Assembly (NCBI RefSeq): GCF_032452875.1
Contig: NC_083876.1
Location: 25,890,001-25,954,000 of the forward strand
Length of the DNA: 64,000 nt
Direction of reading: 5' to 3'
DNA from: Bos javanicus
Lineage: Eukaryota > Chordata > Mammalia > Artiodactyla > Bovidae
A model generated the notes under the pieces. That model was not told the DNA's origin. It ran no database searches and saw only the letters and a program-made list of their open reading frames with translations. Position 1 is the stretch's first letter. Each line of letters starts with the position of its first letter. Positions 10,677 to 20,944 of the stretch are shown here, in pieces. The position numbers were made by a program, and so were the translations under genes.

Positions 10677-11603
10677 AATGCTGGGGTTTTTTCCTACTAT
10701 TAAAAAACTTGGAGTAGATGACTCACTTGTCCCTTTTGTGTATTTTCATACTATTTTGAACATTTTTTATTAGTCCCATTTATTTTATATATATATTTAT
10801 TAACTTAATATGTATTTAGCATGCATTTATATAGTGTCTTGCACTAAATTAATCACTTCAGTTTGGTGTTATAAATCCAGAAGACACAGTAGTTATCACA
10901 AATGATATAAAAGGCTTAAGGAGAAAAACGGTGCCAAACATAGAGTTCTCATAGACTGTAAAATTTAGTATTATTTCACTCGATCAAGAAGCCAACGAAG
11001 CAAGTCTCGTGGCTTTTAGGAGCTGATCCAGAGTCAGTCAGAAGTTGAGGCAAATTTCAATCCCAAATCATTTGACTCCTTCTCTTTGCTCTTTCACCCC
11101 TTGCTAAGGAACCCAGGGGAAATCACTGACAATTAAAAACAAACGTACCTCGTTCTTTCGGTGGTTGCTTGCATCTGAACAACTGAGCCATGGTCTTGAA
11201 CGGTTGTCAGGCTCTAAGTCATTCCCTATTGCACCGTGTATCTCAGTGTCCCCATTCCTAACACACAAGTTATTCCACAGCTATGTCTCAGGGGTAACAA
11301 CAATGATAGTCATTTACATAGATAACATTCTCTGTTTGCAAAATTGTTTTTTGTAAACAAAAATATTACACAAAAGAGCTTTGAAAAGTAAAAGACTATA
11401 CAACTGCAAGAGATTACTATGCTTCCCATCTTAGAACTTTAGTTCTAAGAAACTTTAGTTTCCCCAACAGTAAAAAAGATAGCTATATCAAGTATTTAAG
11501 GAGTTTGGAGAGTCAGTGTCATCTGGACAATTTTTTCCTGAGCTAAAGAGATGTTCATTCAAAACACATGCAGAGCATCTATTATCTGTTAAGCATTGTG
11601 TTA
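10677..11603. other. Non-repeat stretch without recognised genes
   Basis: AT-rich sequence with no repeat I can name and no supported exon. Confidence 0.4.
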
Positions 11604-11613
11604 GAAACAGGAC

Positions 11614-11887
11614 TGCTGCTGCTGCTGCTCAGTCGCTTCAGTCGTGTCCAACTCTGTGCGACCCCATAGAGGGCAGCCTACAAGGCTCCCCGGTGCCTGG
11701 GATTCTCCAGGCAAGAACACTGGAGTGGGTTCCATTTCCTTCTCCAATGGATGAAAGTGAAAAGTGAAAGTGAAGTCGCTCAGTCATGTCCAACTCTTAG
11801 CGACCCCATGGACTGCAACCCACCAGGCTCCTCCGTCCATGGGATTTTCCAGGCAAGAGTACTGCAGTGGGGTGCCATTGCCTTCTC
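11614..11887 (-). mobile_element. Bov-A2 dimeric SINE
   Basis: Full-length minus-strand dimer with a (CTG)5 run at its left end and the gaaagtgaaaagtgaaagtg linker in the middle. The direct repeat acaggac at 11607-11613 and 11894-11900 is a probable but short target duplication. Confidence 0.95.
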
Positions 11888-12111
11888 GGACATACAGGAC
11901 AGGTGAGCCTGTATCTTAGACCTTTGATCTTGGCACCAACGACTTTCACCTTCACCTTACTTCCCCAGTTCATACTAATTGTTAAACCTTTAGTCTTGCC
12001 AACTTAACTTTTTTTTAAAAAAATTTCATTATCAATTTTGATGTTACTATAACACTAACCAATTAACATAATTGAAATCCTAGACAAAAATTGTCCCATA
12101 TCACATTGCCT

Positions 12112-12345
12112 GATTAAAACTTTTTTTTTAACTTTGTATTGGGGTGGAGCCAATTAACGGTGTTGTGACAGTTTCAGGTGGACAGCAAAGGGACTCGGCC
12201 ATACATATACCATACATATACATGTAAGTATCCATTCTCCCCCAAACCCTCCTCCCATCCAGGCTGCCACATAACATTGAGCAGGGTTCCCTGTGCTATA
12301 CAATAGGTCCCTGCTGTCAGGGACAAACTACCTAATTTGTCTGTG
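12112..12345 (-). mobile_element. L1 3' UTR, minus strand
   Basis: Starts with a T tract, then aactttgtattggggtggag, agtttcaggtggacagcaaa, caggctgccacataacattg and ccctgtgctatacaatagg. This is the reverse complement of an artiodactyl L1 3' end. Confidence 0.85.
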
Positions 12346-12487
12346 ATATCAACTATTTCTCCATATGTTCATCAGTTTTTGCATATTTACAATATTATAT
12401 CAATAGAGTTCTTCAAGTTGTAATTCATCACTTAGTATTATATCAGAAGACTGTTTTTAAAACTTTCCTAGTCTTTTTTTCTGCCTC

Positions 12488-12650
12488 TTATAATTTTATC
12501 CTATAAAATTATAATATACTATATTCTATAGAATTATAATATACTATGTTCTATAATATATATAATATATAATATAAAATATTCTATAAAATTAAAATTA
12601 TAATATAGAATATATTTATTCTATAATCTTATAATATACTTTCTCTGTCT
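12488..12650. repeat. AT-rich degenerate tandem array
   Basis: Repeated degenerate units built on attataatatactat and ttctataaaatta, over about 160 bases almost free of G and C. The units are also locally self-complementary. Confidence 0.8.
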
Positions 12651-12708
12651 GCTGTGGTGAATATAATAATGGATATTTCCTTGCTTAATATCTATCCAGT
12701 CTCCTTTT

Positions 12709-12916
12709 GGGCTTCCCTGGTGGCTCAGTGGTAAAGAATCCGCCTGCCATTGCAGGAGACGCAAGAGACACAGGTTCGATCCCTGGGTGGGGAAGATCCC
12801 CTGGAGGAGAAAATGGCAACCCACTCCAGTATTCTTGCCTGGGAAAATCCCATGGACAGAGGAGCCTAACGGGTTACAGTGCACGGAGTTGCAAGAGTCA
12901 GACACAACTTGGCAAC
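12709..12916 (+). mobile_element. Bov-tA SINE, tail-to-tail with a Bov-A2
   Basis: Full-length plus-strand copy from gggcttccctggtggctcag to gagtcagacacaacttgg. Its 3' end directly abuts the CTG run of the minus-strand Bov-A2 at 12917, so the shared Bov-A bodies form an inverted pair. Confidence 0.95.
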
Positions 12917-13150
12917 TGCTGCTGCTGCTGTTGCTAAGTCACTTCAGTCGTGTCTGACTCTGTGTGACCCCATAGATGGCAGCCCATCGGGCTCCCCCGT
13001 CCCTGGGATTCTCCAGGCAAGAATACTGGAGTGGGTTTCCATTTCCTTCTCCAATGCATGAAAGTGAAAAGTGAAAGTGAAGTCGCTCAGTCGTGTCCAA
13101 CCCTCAGCGACCCCATGGACTGCAGTCTTCCAGGCTCCTCTGTCCATGTA
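12917..13150 (-). mobile_element. Bov-A2 SINE, 5'-truncated
   Basis: Minus-strand dimer with a CTG-rich start, first monomer, linker and part of the second monomer. It stops at ctctgtccatg, so the 5' end of the element (right side here) is missing. Confidence 0.93.
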
Positions 13151-13474
13151 GCTGCTATTCCTGTCAATTCCAAAGGGCCAAATTCTGTCATTGAGTTTCT
13201 GCCAACACTGCTTTCCCAGTGCCATAGCCCAGTCTCTTCTTAGTCTACATACTTGACAGTCAACCAGAAGATTTTTCTCCTCCACGACTCCTTTGACAGT
13301 TGTGACTCCAAGAAGTATGTACCATATATGAATATCTAACACAACTTAGTTGTGTTGTCATCACAGATTGCCATTTATTACTCTTCAGCGGTTCAGTAAA
13401 TATTGTTACAGTAGTGTCAAACTAGTACTATCAAACAGTAGTGTCAAAACTTGATCATTCTCTTCGAGTCTGTA

Positions 13475-13628
13475 CAGGCTACCCTGTCCATGAGATTCCC
13501 CAGGCAAGAATACTGGAGTGGGTAACCGTTTCCTTCTCCAGGGGATCTTCCCTACCCAGGGATCAAACCTGGATCTCCGGGCAGATTTGAGGGCAGATTC
13601 TTTACCATCTGAGCCACAAGGGAAGCCC
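13475..13628 (-). mobile_element. Bov-tA SINE, tail missing
   Basis: Minus-strand copy. The head (gagccacaagggaagccc) is intact at the right, while the 3' tail at the left is replaced by unrelated sequence before caggctaccctgtccatgag. Confidence 0.9.
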
Positions 13629-13732
13629 TCCTGACTTGACTTCTACCCTATCAATCCCCTCTTCTTCTTTCACTCTTTCATTTCACAGAGAAAATATATC
13701 AGTTGAAAAGTCCCTCACATTTCTCCCTTTCG

Positions 13733-13911
13733 AAGTTTTCCTTCATGTCTTCTTAGCAGGAAGAGGCACCTCTCCATGTGTCAAAATCCTCTTTGGGAAT
13801 CAGGTTCTCTTCATTATTTTCTGAGCGTCTTGATATCACAGCACTAGCCCAGGTGCTGAGTAGAGGATGATGAACCACACAAATGTGGTCCCTGCCCTCA
13901 GGAGGTGAGAA
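13733..13911. repeat. Paralogue of the 10396-10585 block
   Basis: Aligns with the block inserted in the L1 tail at 10.4 kb. The shared region starts about 75 bases outside the adjoining L2 fragment and runs into it, so the similarity is not just two independent L2 insertions. Confidence 0.8.
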
Positions 13912-13965
13912 CCCAGTAGAGAGCAGGTATTTGTTATTATAAATGGGATGAGTGTTAAATCACAC
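13808..13965 (-). mobile_element. L2 LINE 3' end fragment
   Basis: Reverse complement of the L2 3' UTR: gcccaggtgctgag, then tggtccctgccctcagg, then a diverged ggtatttgttattataaatg block. Part of it is included in the duplicated block. Confidence 0.6.
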
Positions 13966-14051
13966 AGGAATTCTTATTCCTCCTGCTTTCTTGGAAACTG
14001 CCATTGACCAACCCCTACAGTCTTCATTATCTTCAAGCTCTTGCTTTTGAT

Positions 14052-14240
14052 AACTTTCCCTAGTGTCTCAGCTGGTAAAGAATCCGCCTGCAATATGGGA
14101 GACCTGGGTTTGATGCCTGGGTTGGGAAGATCCCCTGGGGAAGGAAACAGCTACCCACTCCAGTATTCTGGCCTGGAGAATTCCATGGACTACAGTCCAT
14201 GGGGTGCAGAGCCAGACGCGACTGAATGACTTTGACTTCA
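14052..14240 (+). mobile_element. Bov-tA SINE
   Basis: Plus-strand copy with a slightly degraded head (aactttccctagtgtctcag) and a complete body ending in gcgactgaatgac. Confidence 0.92.
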
Positions 14241-14329
14241 CTGCACCACAATCAGCATTTCTGTTTGCTGCTTCATCTTAAAGGTAAGATAAAAATTCTT
14301 TCATGTATATTTCTCTCTAAATATAGTCC

Positions 14330-15078
14330 TAAGCTGTTTTCCATTCCCCAGCAAAACTTCTGGAAAGAGTTGCTTATAATCACTGTATTCCTTTTCCTAA
14401 CTCTTACTGCATGTTGGCTTCTGAAACATTCCCTCGTCTATCACCAGATCCCAGGAACCTCTCCAACCAAAAACCACAACTCTGTGAAGAAAGTGCCTAT
14501 TTTTTAGTTCTGGTTTGACCTCTCAGCAGTATTGGAAGTTCTTTATCATTCCCTGTTTCTCCAGACCCTCTTTGTTTAGCTTCAGGGGCTCCACAGATCT
14601 TAATTCTTCTCACCTCTTTGCTACTCTAATTCCATTTTCTTTGGAGGTTCATTTCAGGTGCTAGACCGGTAAGATTCAGTTCTCCCCTGTTTTCATGTGC
14701 TGTCTTCTACGTAGGCAATTTCATCCATCCCTCAGCCTTAGATTAACATCTTCAGAGGACTATTCCACATTTATACCTCTGGCTCAGATCTCTCCTCTGA
14801 ATTTCAAACTAGCATTCCTAACAGGGTTTGGGTGATTTCCTCTGGGAATGTTTCACAGAATTCTTAACCAGTTCAGGGTCTCTTACAGCACACTCCCAGT
14901 TCACCTTGTATTTTTCTATTTTATTGTGATTTTATTTCGTCTTCTTCCTTGAAATGTACTCTGTGAGGTTAGAAACCCCACTACCCCACTACTACGCCTA
15001 TCTTATTCATCACTTTACCCACAGTATCTAGCAAAGTACTTGCTTTGTAATTACTATATACTGAAAGTCTGAATTGAT
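14330..15078 (+). mobile_element. L2 LINE remnant with decayed reverse-transcriptase sequence
   Basis: The text tgacctctcagcagtattgg corresponds to the DLSAAF-type motif of L2/CR1 reverse transcriptases. It is followed by ccacatttatacctctggct, cagatctctcctctgaattt and a 3' UTR-like end (agtatctagcaaagtacttg). No frame remains open. L2 was active in early mammals. Confidence 0.72.
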
Positions 15079-15489
15079 AAATTTAGTGATTCTCATTTAA
15101 AACATTGTAGGAGTGATTTGTTTTAAAGGACATCAAACAGTATGCCTTTCATCTTTTACAATATGATACTGTTTTAATAACTGATACTTTTGTGAAATAG
15201 TTGTAAAAAACAAATTACTAGAAAAATGAAGCCAGCAATAACAAGAAAAGTATACAGCATGCAAGCTCCAACTTTTCATTATTAAATTCAGCAGATTTGT
15301 TTTTAATCTGTGGGATAACTATAAAGGTTTCTAAATGTTTACTCTAAATTTCTCCAGTTCTCCTGGTGCTGAATGGTGACAGCTCACAAACCAGCACTAG
15401 AGAGCTGACCGTACTTTGAGTAGTGCTGGGTTGGATGTCAGAGAGAGTCACACCCCTCAGTGTTTTTGCATCTTTCTCTGATCACTTTA

Positions 15490-15690
15490 GGCTTCCCAGG
15501 AGGTACAGTGGTAAAGAATCTGCCTGCAATGCAGGAGACGCAGGAGATACAGGTTTGATCCCTGGCTCAGGAAGATCCTCTAGAGAAGGAAATGGCAACC
15601 CATTCCAGTATCCTTGCCTAGAGAATTGCATGGACAGAGGAGCCTGGGGGGCTACAGTCCTTGGCGTCACTAAGAGTTGGACGTGAGTGA
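15490..15690 (+). mobile_element. Bov-tA SINE
   Basis: Full plus-strand copy from ggcttcccaggaggtacagt to gagttggacgtgagtgaac, followed by a short (AC)n run. Confidence 0.95.
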
Positions 15691-15697
15691 ACACACA

Positions 15698-16430
15698 CAC
15701 ATATCATTTTATTTGCCAAAAATCATAGATAAAAGTCTTTTTGTTTTTGCAGAGCGAGTAAGGAGCTGCGTCTCTACTGGTCAATGAACTAAGTCAGTCT
15801 CCCTCATAGTTCAGGTTTCTGTAGAGGGTACAGAGTCACGGGTGGTGCTCTGAGGCAGCACGGGGGGCAGCAGTGCGCATGTGTGCTCTGGAGATCATCC
15901 AGGCCTTTTGTTACATGCTTATCACACAATCCTCGACAGAGCGACCGCTGAATCAGCGCCTACAATTGTGCAGCAGTATTTTTGGCACTGAGTGCTTGCT
16001 TTAAAGCCAAAGACGTCCTGAAAATACCCGTAACCTTTCGTTGTTTATGAATCCCACCTTCAGAATCCCTCAAAACAGCATAATTTTTATAGCCATTAGA
16101 AAATTCTTGCATTGTTTCTACTAAACATATGAAAACTACAAATTCTCATGGAATTGACAATTATTTTTTTCTAGGACCAAATATCCATGGACATTAAAAG
16201 TTCAGAGTGATGATATCTACAGTGTTCCCTCATGTTTTTTAAAGGTATAACTATGGGGAAGTTTCAACCTCTTCCCCTTGTCGACTTCAGAATAGTTCTC
16301 TGTTTAACATTTGAAGAACTGAAAAAAGCCCAGCCTCACACTGGAACCTCAGTTTATCTCAGTCAGAAATTGCTGGATAGAAGCCCTGTTTATAATGTCT
16401 TATCAAGGTTGCTGTATTTAAGAAATAAAA
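15698..16430. other. Non-repeat stretch with a CpG-bearing segment
   Basis: No known repeat recognised. About 15830-16050 contains more CpG pairs than its surroundings (gtcacggg, cagcacgggg, ctcgacagagcgaccgc, cagcgcc, agacgtcc, acccgtaacc, tttcgttg). No exon is evident. Confidence 0.4.
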
Positions 16431-16573
16431 ATACAGGACACTCAGTTAAATTTGAATTTAAGACAAACAACAAAAAATGTTTTTAGTATGGATAAGCACC
16501 TGTCCATTGCATGGGATGCTAAAAATTTATTGTCTGTTTATCTGCAATTCAAATTTAACTGAATGTCCTATAT
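16431..16573. repeat. Long inverted repeat (hairpin), likely palindromic DNA transposon remnant
   Basis: The left arm 16431-16489 and right arm 16516-16573 are reverse complements at about 80 percent over roughly 58 bases, separated by a 26-base spacer. The core is aggacactcagttaaatttg on the left and its counterpart caaatttaactgaatgtcct on the right. The layout fits an old palindromic non-autonomous DNA transposon. I cannot name the family. Confidence 0.8.
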
Positions 16574-17224
16574 TTTATCTGGCAACACTATCTTGTGTAA
16601 ATTAATTTATTTAGATGGACACTTTTTCCTATATAATCACTGTGGGGATTTTTGTTGTTGTTTGTTTCATTTTTTTGTTTTTGAATTCTTTTCTTTGCTA
16701 TTCGAGCACACTTTTTAAAAGGATCTCTGCCAATCCCCAGCTCATTATCAATGACATCATTAGCATCACCATAGCTCTAAATTATGTTAAAACAGGATTA
16801 GAACTACTGACATGTTGTATAGACAAGAGGCTCCCAAGGAAGTTGGGATCAAATTATGATCAAGAAAGGAAAGGAAGGAAATGCCAAGCTTAGCCTGTAG
16901 ATAATGCCCAGCCTAGCGAAAGCTCTGAAAGGGAATCAGACATGGAATACCCCTGGGAGGCTGATGGGCACTCAGCCTTGCATTTCACAGATGGAGAAAC
17001 TTGAACACAAAGGGAGGTAGAGACTCCTTGAGGGAGCAGGAAGCAGCTGTATAAAGGAATGGGGGAAAGATGAGAAAGAAAATCTTCTGAAACCCAGTCT
17101 TACCTGGCAGGGTAAGGGAGAGGGCAGACATCACTGAAATGTGGATATTTTATTAAAACATTTTTCTTCAAGACAACTGGGGACGTTTTGTCTCTACAAC
17201 CCACCCTTTATATGCACAGATCAT
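16574..17224. other. Non-repeat stretch without recognised genes
   Basis: No repeat named. A 92-codon plus-strand frame at 16615-16893 begins with a hydrophobic stretch but has no family signature and is probably chance. Confidence 0.35.
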
Positions 17225-17345
17225 GGGACCAGCACATTCTAAAATCTGGAAGGGACATTAGAAAACATTCATCCCAATTCCTTCAGTATATTGATCTAGG
17301 AATTGAGGCCAAGGGTTTGAGTAACTTCAACCAAATTGTACAACC
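17225..17345 (+). mobile_element. Possible MIR/L2-type fragment
   Basis: The text aaatctggaagggacattag followed later by ttgaggccaagggtttgagt resembles a common old mammalian SINE/LINE segment. The match is weak. Confidence 0.35.
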
Positions 17346-17407
17346 TGTAGGAATCCACCAGGGTCTAAGCCTAAGGATATGGACTTCTCAGTGTTTTTAA
17401 TCCAGCT

Positions 17408-17585
17408 CTTTGCAGCCCCATAGCCTGTAGCCCATCAGGCTTCTCTGTCCATGGAATTTTCCAGGCAAGAATACTGGAGTGGGGTGCCATTCCCTTTGCC
17501 AAGGGGATCTTTCCTACCTAGGGATTGAATCCGGGTCTCCCACATTACAGGCAGATTCCTTATCTCTGAGCCACCAGGGAAGCCC
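17408..17585 (-). mobile_element. Bov-tA SINE, 3'-truncated but flanked by target duplications
   Basis: The minus-strand head is intact at the right (ccaccagggaagccc ending at 17585). The element's 3' end at the left stops at ctttgcagcccc, lacking the usual gactgagcgac tail. Perfect 11-base direct repeats ttaatccagct at 17397-17407 and 17586-17596 show that the insertion itself was 3'-truncated. Confidence 0.95.
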
Positions 17586-17825
17586 TTAATCCAGCTACTT
17601 TTCAATTAATAATTGATCCATAAACTATAAAAAAAAAAGCCAGGGTGAATTTTTTTCAACCAAGGAAAGTGACTCCAATAAATTGAGGTATAAAAGGGTC
17701 TTAAAATATCTGACTCTTTACAGTATGTGAATAAAGTTGGATCCTCTTGTTAAAGGGTAAATCTTAAAAAGAGATATAAGCATGACTTATGCAACTATAA
17801 AACAAACACACATCAAAGATTTGAT

Positions 17826-17850
17826 TTAACTAATTAATTAATTAATCAAA
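17826..17850. repeat. Short (TTAA/ATTA) simple repeat
   Basis: A taattaattaattaat run directly precedes the SINE at 17851. Confidence 0.75.
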
Positions 17851-18036
17851 TGGCTCAAACAGTAAAGAATCTGCCTGCAATCGGGAAACCCAAGGTTTGA
17901 TCCTTGGGTCGGGAAGATCCCCTGGAGAAGGGAACGGTTACCCACTCTAGTATTCTTGCCTGGAGAGTTCCATGGACAGAGGAGCCTGGAAGACTACAGC
18001 CCATGGAATTGCAAAGTCAGACACGACTGAGTGACA
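17851..18036 (+). mobile_element. Bov-tA SINE, head slightly truncated
   Basis: Plus-strand copy beginning within the tRNA head (tggctcaaacagtaaagaat) and ending in acacgactgagtgac. Confidence 0.93.
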
Positions 18037-18085
18037 ATCAATTCCACAATGAGGGAACCAGTAAGATGTCACAGATGGTTTAAAG

Positions 18086-18276
18086 CAGCAATTCCCAACA
18101 TTTTTTACACCAGGGACCAGTTTCACGGAAGAAAATTTTTCCATAGATTGAGGGTAAGAGATAGTTTTGGGATGATTCAAGAGCATTGTATTTATTGCGC
18201 ACTTTATTTCTATTATTATTACATCAGCTCCACCTCAGATCATCAGGCATTAGATCCTGGAGGTTGGGAACCCCTG
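18086..18276 (+). mobile_element. Non-autonomous hAT-type DNA transposon with 8-base target duplication
   Basis: A 191-base element with diverged terminal inverted repeats (cagcaattcccaac at left, gttgggaacccctg at right). The 8-base flanks gtttaaag (18078-18085) and gtttaaat (18277-18284) differ at one base. Internal text (cagggaccagtttcacggaa, gatgattcaagagcattgta, tttctattattattacatc) matches a well-known old mammalian hAT-derived family, shortened internally. Confidence 0.85.
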
Positions 18277-18324
18277 GTTTAAATGATACTTTGACATACA
18301 GAGATAATACATTATCTGCCTGAG

Positions 18325-18705
18325 TGTTAAGGACTGAATTGTCCCTGCTCCTCACAATCCCTACCCAAATTCGTTTATTAGAGCCATAACCCCTTCATGT
18401 GACTATTTGGAGGTAGAGCCTTCATGGATACGATTAGGGTTAAATGAGGACTGAAGAGTAAATCCCTGATCCAACAGAACTTGTGTCCTTATAAAAGAGC
18501 AAGAGATACCAGTGGTCACTCTCCCTGCCACGTGAGAACATCATAAAGTGGCCATCTGCAAGCCAGGAAAGGAGCTGTCACCAGAATATGACCCTACTGG
18601 CATTCTGATCTCACACTTCTAGTCTTAAGGCCTGTGAGAAAATCGTTTCTGTTGTTTAAGCTACCCTTTACACTGTTTTGTTATGGCAGCCTGAGCTAAC
18701 TCTGA
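18325..18705 (+). mobile_element. MaLR-type solo LTR
   Basis: Starts with tgttaaggactgaattgtcc and carries the tgtccttataaaagagcaag segment, caagccaggaaaggagctg, and a terminal tctgttgtttaagctaccc, gttatggcagcctgagctaa block. This is the layout of MLT1/MST-like LTRs. No internal retroviral region is present. Confidence 0.8.
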
Positions 18706-18710
18706 GAAAT

Positions 18711-20758
18711 CCATTCACACACAGGAATCATTTGCATAGTTATGAACAGTTGTATGTGCAGTTTTGTACAAGGTAACTCCTCTCTACAGAGTTGTAGGAA
18801 CCTAGTCAAATAGAGACAAAGGCACACAATCCTACAAAATTAGATAATCCCCATAGGCTACATCATTCCACAGAAAGGCTATTCAGTAAACTCTTTAAAC
18901 ATCTTCTATGGTTTCCCCTCACAATTTTTATGAAGATACATCCTTGGGAAAGTATTTTACCCTTGCTACCTTGGGCCCTCCTTTACTTCACTGGAGGTTA
19001 CTCCATTCCTTACACTTTATTTGGGCTTCTGTGAACACAGATCTCTACCTGCCTCTCTTTCTTCCATTTGTAAGCTTTTACGCTCCTCACTCTCCATACT
19101 TTTCTGTGATTGAAAGTGTTAATTACATTTATCTGCAGTTAATTTGTATAAAATGAATATAAAAGCTCTTGTCATTGGAAAATTAGAATGCTTCCAAAAT
19201 CATAACCAGTTTACTTAGGAGAAAGAAGAGGAAGGTTCCTACATGTGCCTACCATTCTTCTCAGAATTAAGAGGCAGCTCAGTAGATTGATTTTGTTCCT
19301 CATATTTAAGTATCTAGAAGATAAAATTTTATTTAAACTATTCGAATAATTTTGAATGGTATTTTTTGATACTCATTTGTTTTGAGATGACTCAGTAAAA
19401 ATTTTATAACCACTAGTAGAAATATAAATATTCTTACTGTAATGGTATTCATCCTTAGAAAATCACAGATTAAATTTTTGAAGAAATTTGGAGATTGTAG
19501 AACACTTCTCATCAATTTTTCATTTCTTCTATATTATTCTTTAGAAAAATTAATACTGCTTAAATATTTTATCTCAATACTTCAAAAGGAATTTCTTTTC
19601 ATTGTTAATGCCAAAAATAATCATAACTCCCTTAAGCCTAAAAATATTAAAAATATACTGAAATAAATCTAGTACATTCAGATGAGATATCCAAGATTTC
19701 TGTCTAATTCTCTGCCCTAAGATCTTCCTATCCACTCAAATATCCAGAAGTGCATTTTGGTATCTATAACACATAGTGTTCTGGGCAGGACTGTAATTTT
19801 TTTTTAAAAAAATATGAAATAAGCAAAAGTTTCCTTGTCTGATTTTTGTTCTAAACACGAACCCAACCCAACTGTGTGTGCATGATTTATAAACCACAAA
19901 GAATTCTGAGCCAAGTTTCAGGTGAAACTTCTTTTTTTCCCCATGGTTTCAAGTCAGACAAAAATCTATGCATTAAGACCATTGAAAGTGAAAGTTATTG
20001 AGGTCAACTGACAGGAATTCGGATATAAGATTTTCCAACACTGCAGTCTAAGCAGTGAGCTGCATAGAAAAAAAGTTCTTTTATTCAGATCATTGCAACT
20101 GGTAGTCATGATTCCCCACAGACTAAAACAGCTTTGCCTAGTTATTGTTTGTAAACTAAACTTTAACAAATACCATCAGGTAACTCATCCAAAGCTAAGA
20201 AAGTTTAAGGCAAAGGATCCCAGAATTAAATTATCAAAGCAAGCCTTTAGGGTGCTCAATTTAGGTGGTTTAAATGCAATCATTATTCACAGAGTTTGTA
20301 GGCTTCTGATTTGCTCTATGAGGGAATAAAAACAGCTCAAGTCTCTTATTTGGCTTATTGGGTTCCTACATCCTCTCAAGGGTAATAAAGAAATCTCAAA
20401 TAACAATGTTTCCAAAAGTTCATCCAGGCCTTTAAAGTCTCTGAGTTGAAATTACTCTTTTATTAAACAGATTCATAGTCCTAAGAAGATGTGTTTTCAT
20501 GCTAATCTTCAGAAAAAAAAGGTAAACATATTTATCTCAGATTGTAAAAGGCAGGGAGTAAAGGTTATAAACTAGGAGACTGCATCTCAGTCACAGATGA
20601 AGGGCTCAGATTCCCAACCCAGGAAAGAGTCATTTTGTACCTACTCCAAAAGTGAGTCACTCTGAGAAATAGGTGTCTGCCCCGGTCAACTAACTTATAT
20701 GTATATATGCTATGAGGAAGGAGCCACAGGGGCATTCGTTTTTAATTTCATATATATG
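18711..20758. other. Two kilobases of AT-rich non-repeat DNA
   Basis: No repeat or exon recognised. Open frames of 60-82 codons are Leu/Phe/Lys-rich, as expected of AT-rich DNA. Most ORF-like signal at 19.3-19.7 kb is low-complexity. Confidence 0.4.
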
Positions 20759-20768
20759 CTATATATGT

Positions 20769-20943
20769 GTGGGCTTCCCTAGCGGTTCAGATGGCATAGC
20801 ATCTGCCTGCAATGTAGAAGACCCAGGTTCAATCCCTGGGTCAGGAAGACCCCCTGGAGAAAGGAATGGCAACCCACTCCAATATTCTTGCCTGGAGAAT
20901 TCCATGGACAGAGGAGCCTGTGGGGCTACAGTCCATGGGATCA
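20769..20943 (+). mobile_element. Bov-tA SINE, 3'-truncated with target duplication
   Basis: Plus-strand copy from gggcttccctagcggttcag to ccatgggatca, lacking the terminal caaagagtcggacacgactg region. The direct repeat ctatatatgt at 20759-20768 and 20944-20953 flanks it, but in an AT-rich context, so the duplication is less certain than at 17.4 kb. Confidence 0.92.
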
Positions 20944-20944
20944 C

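Noticed and set aside
12709..12780. tRNA genes suggested by the tRNA-like heads and B-box-like ggttcgatccc motifs of many SINEs
   Set aside because: They belong to Bov-tA or CHR-2 SINE heads, which descend from tRNAs but no longer fold as complete tRNAs.
18325..18705. Possible complete endogenous retrovirus
   Set aside because: Only solo LTR-like sequence is present here and at 31320 and 48622. No gag, pol or env sequence adjoins any of them.
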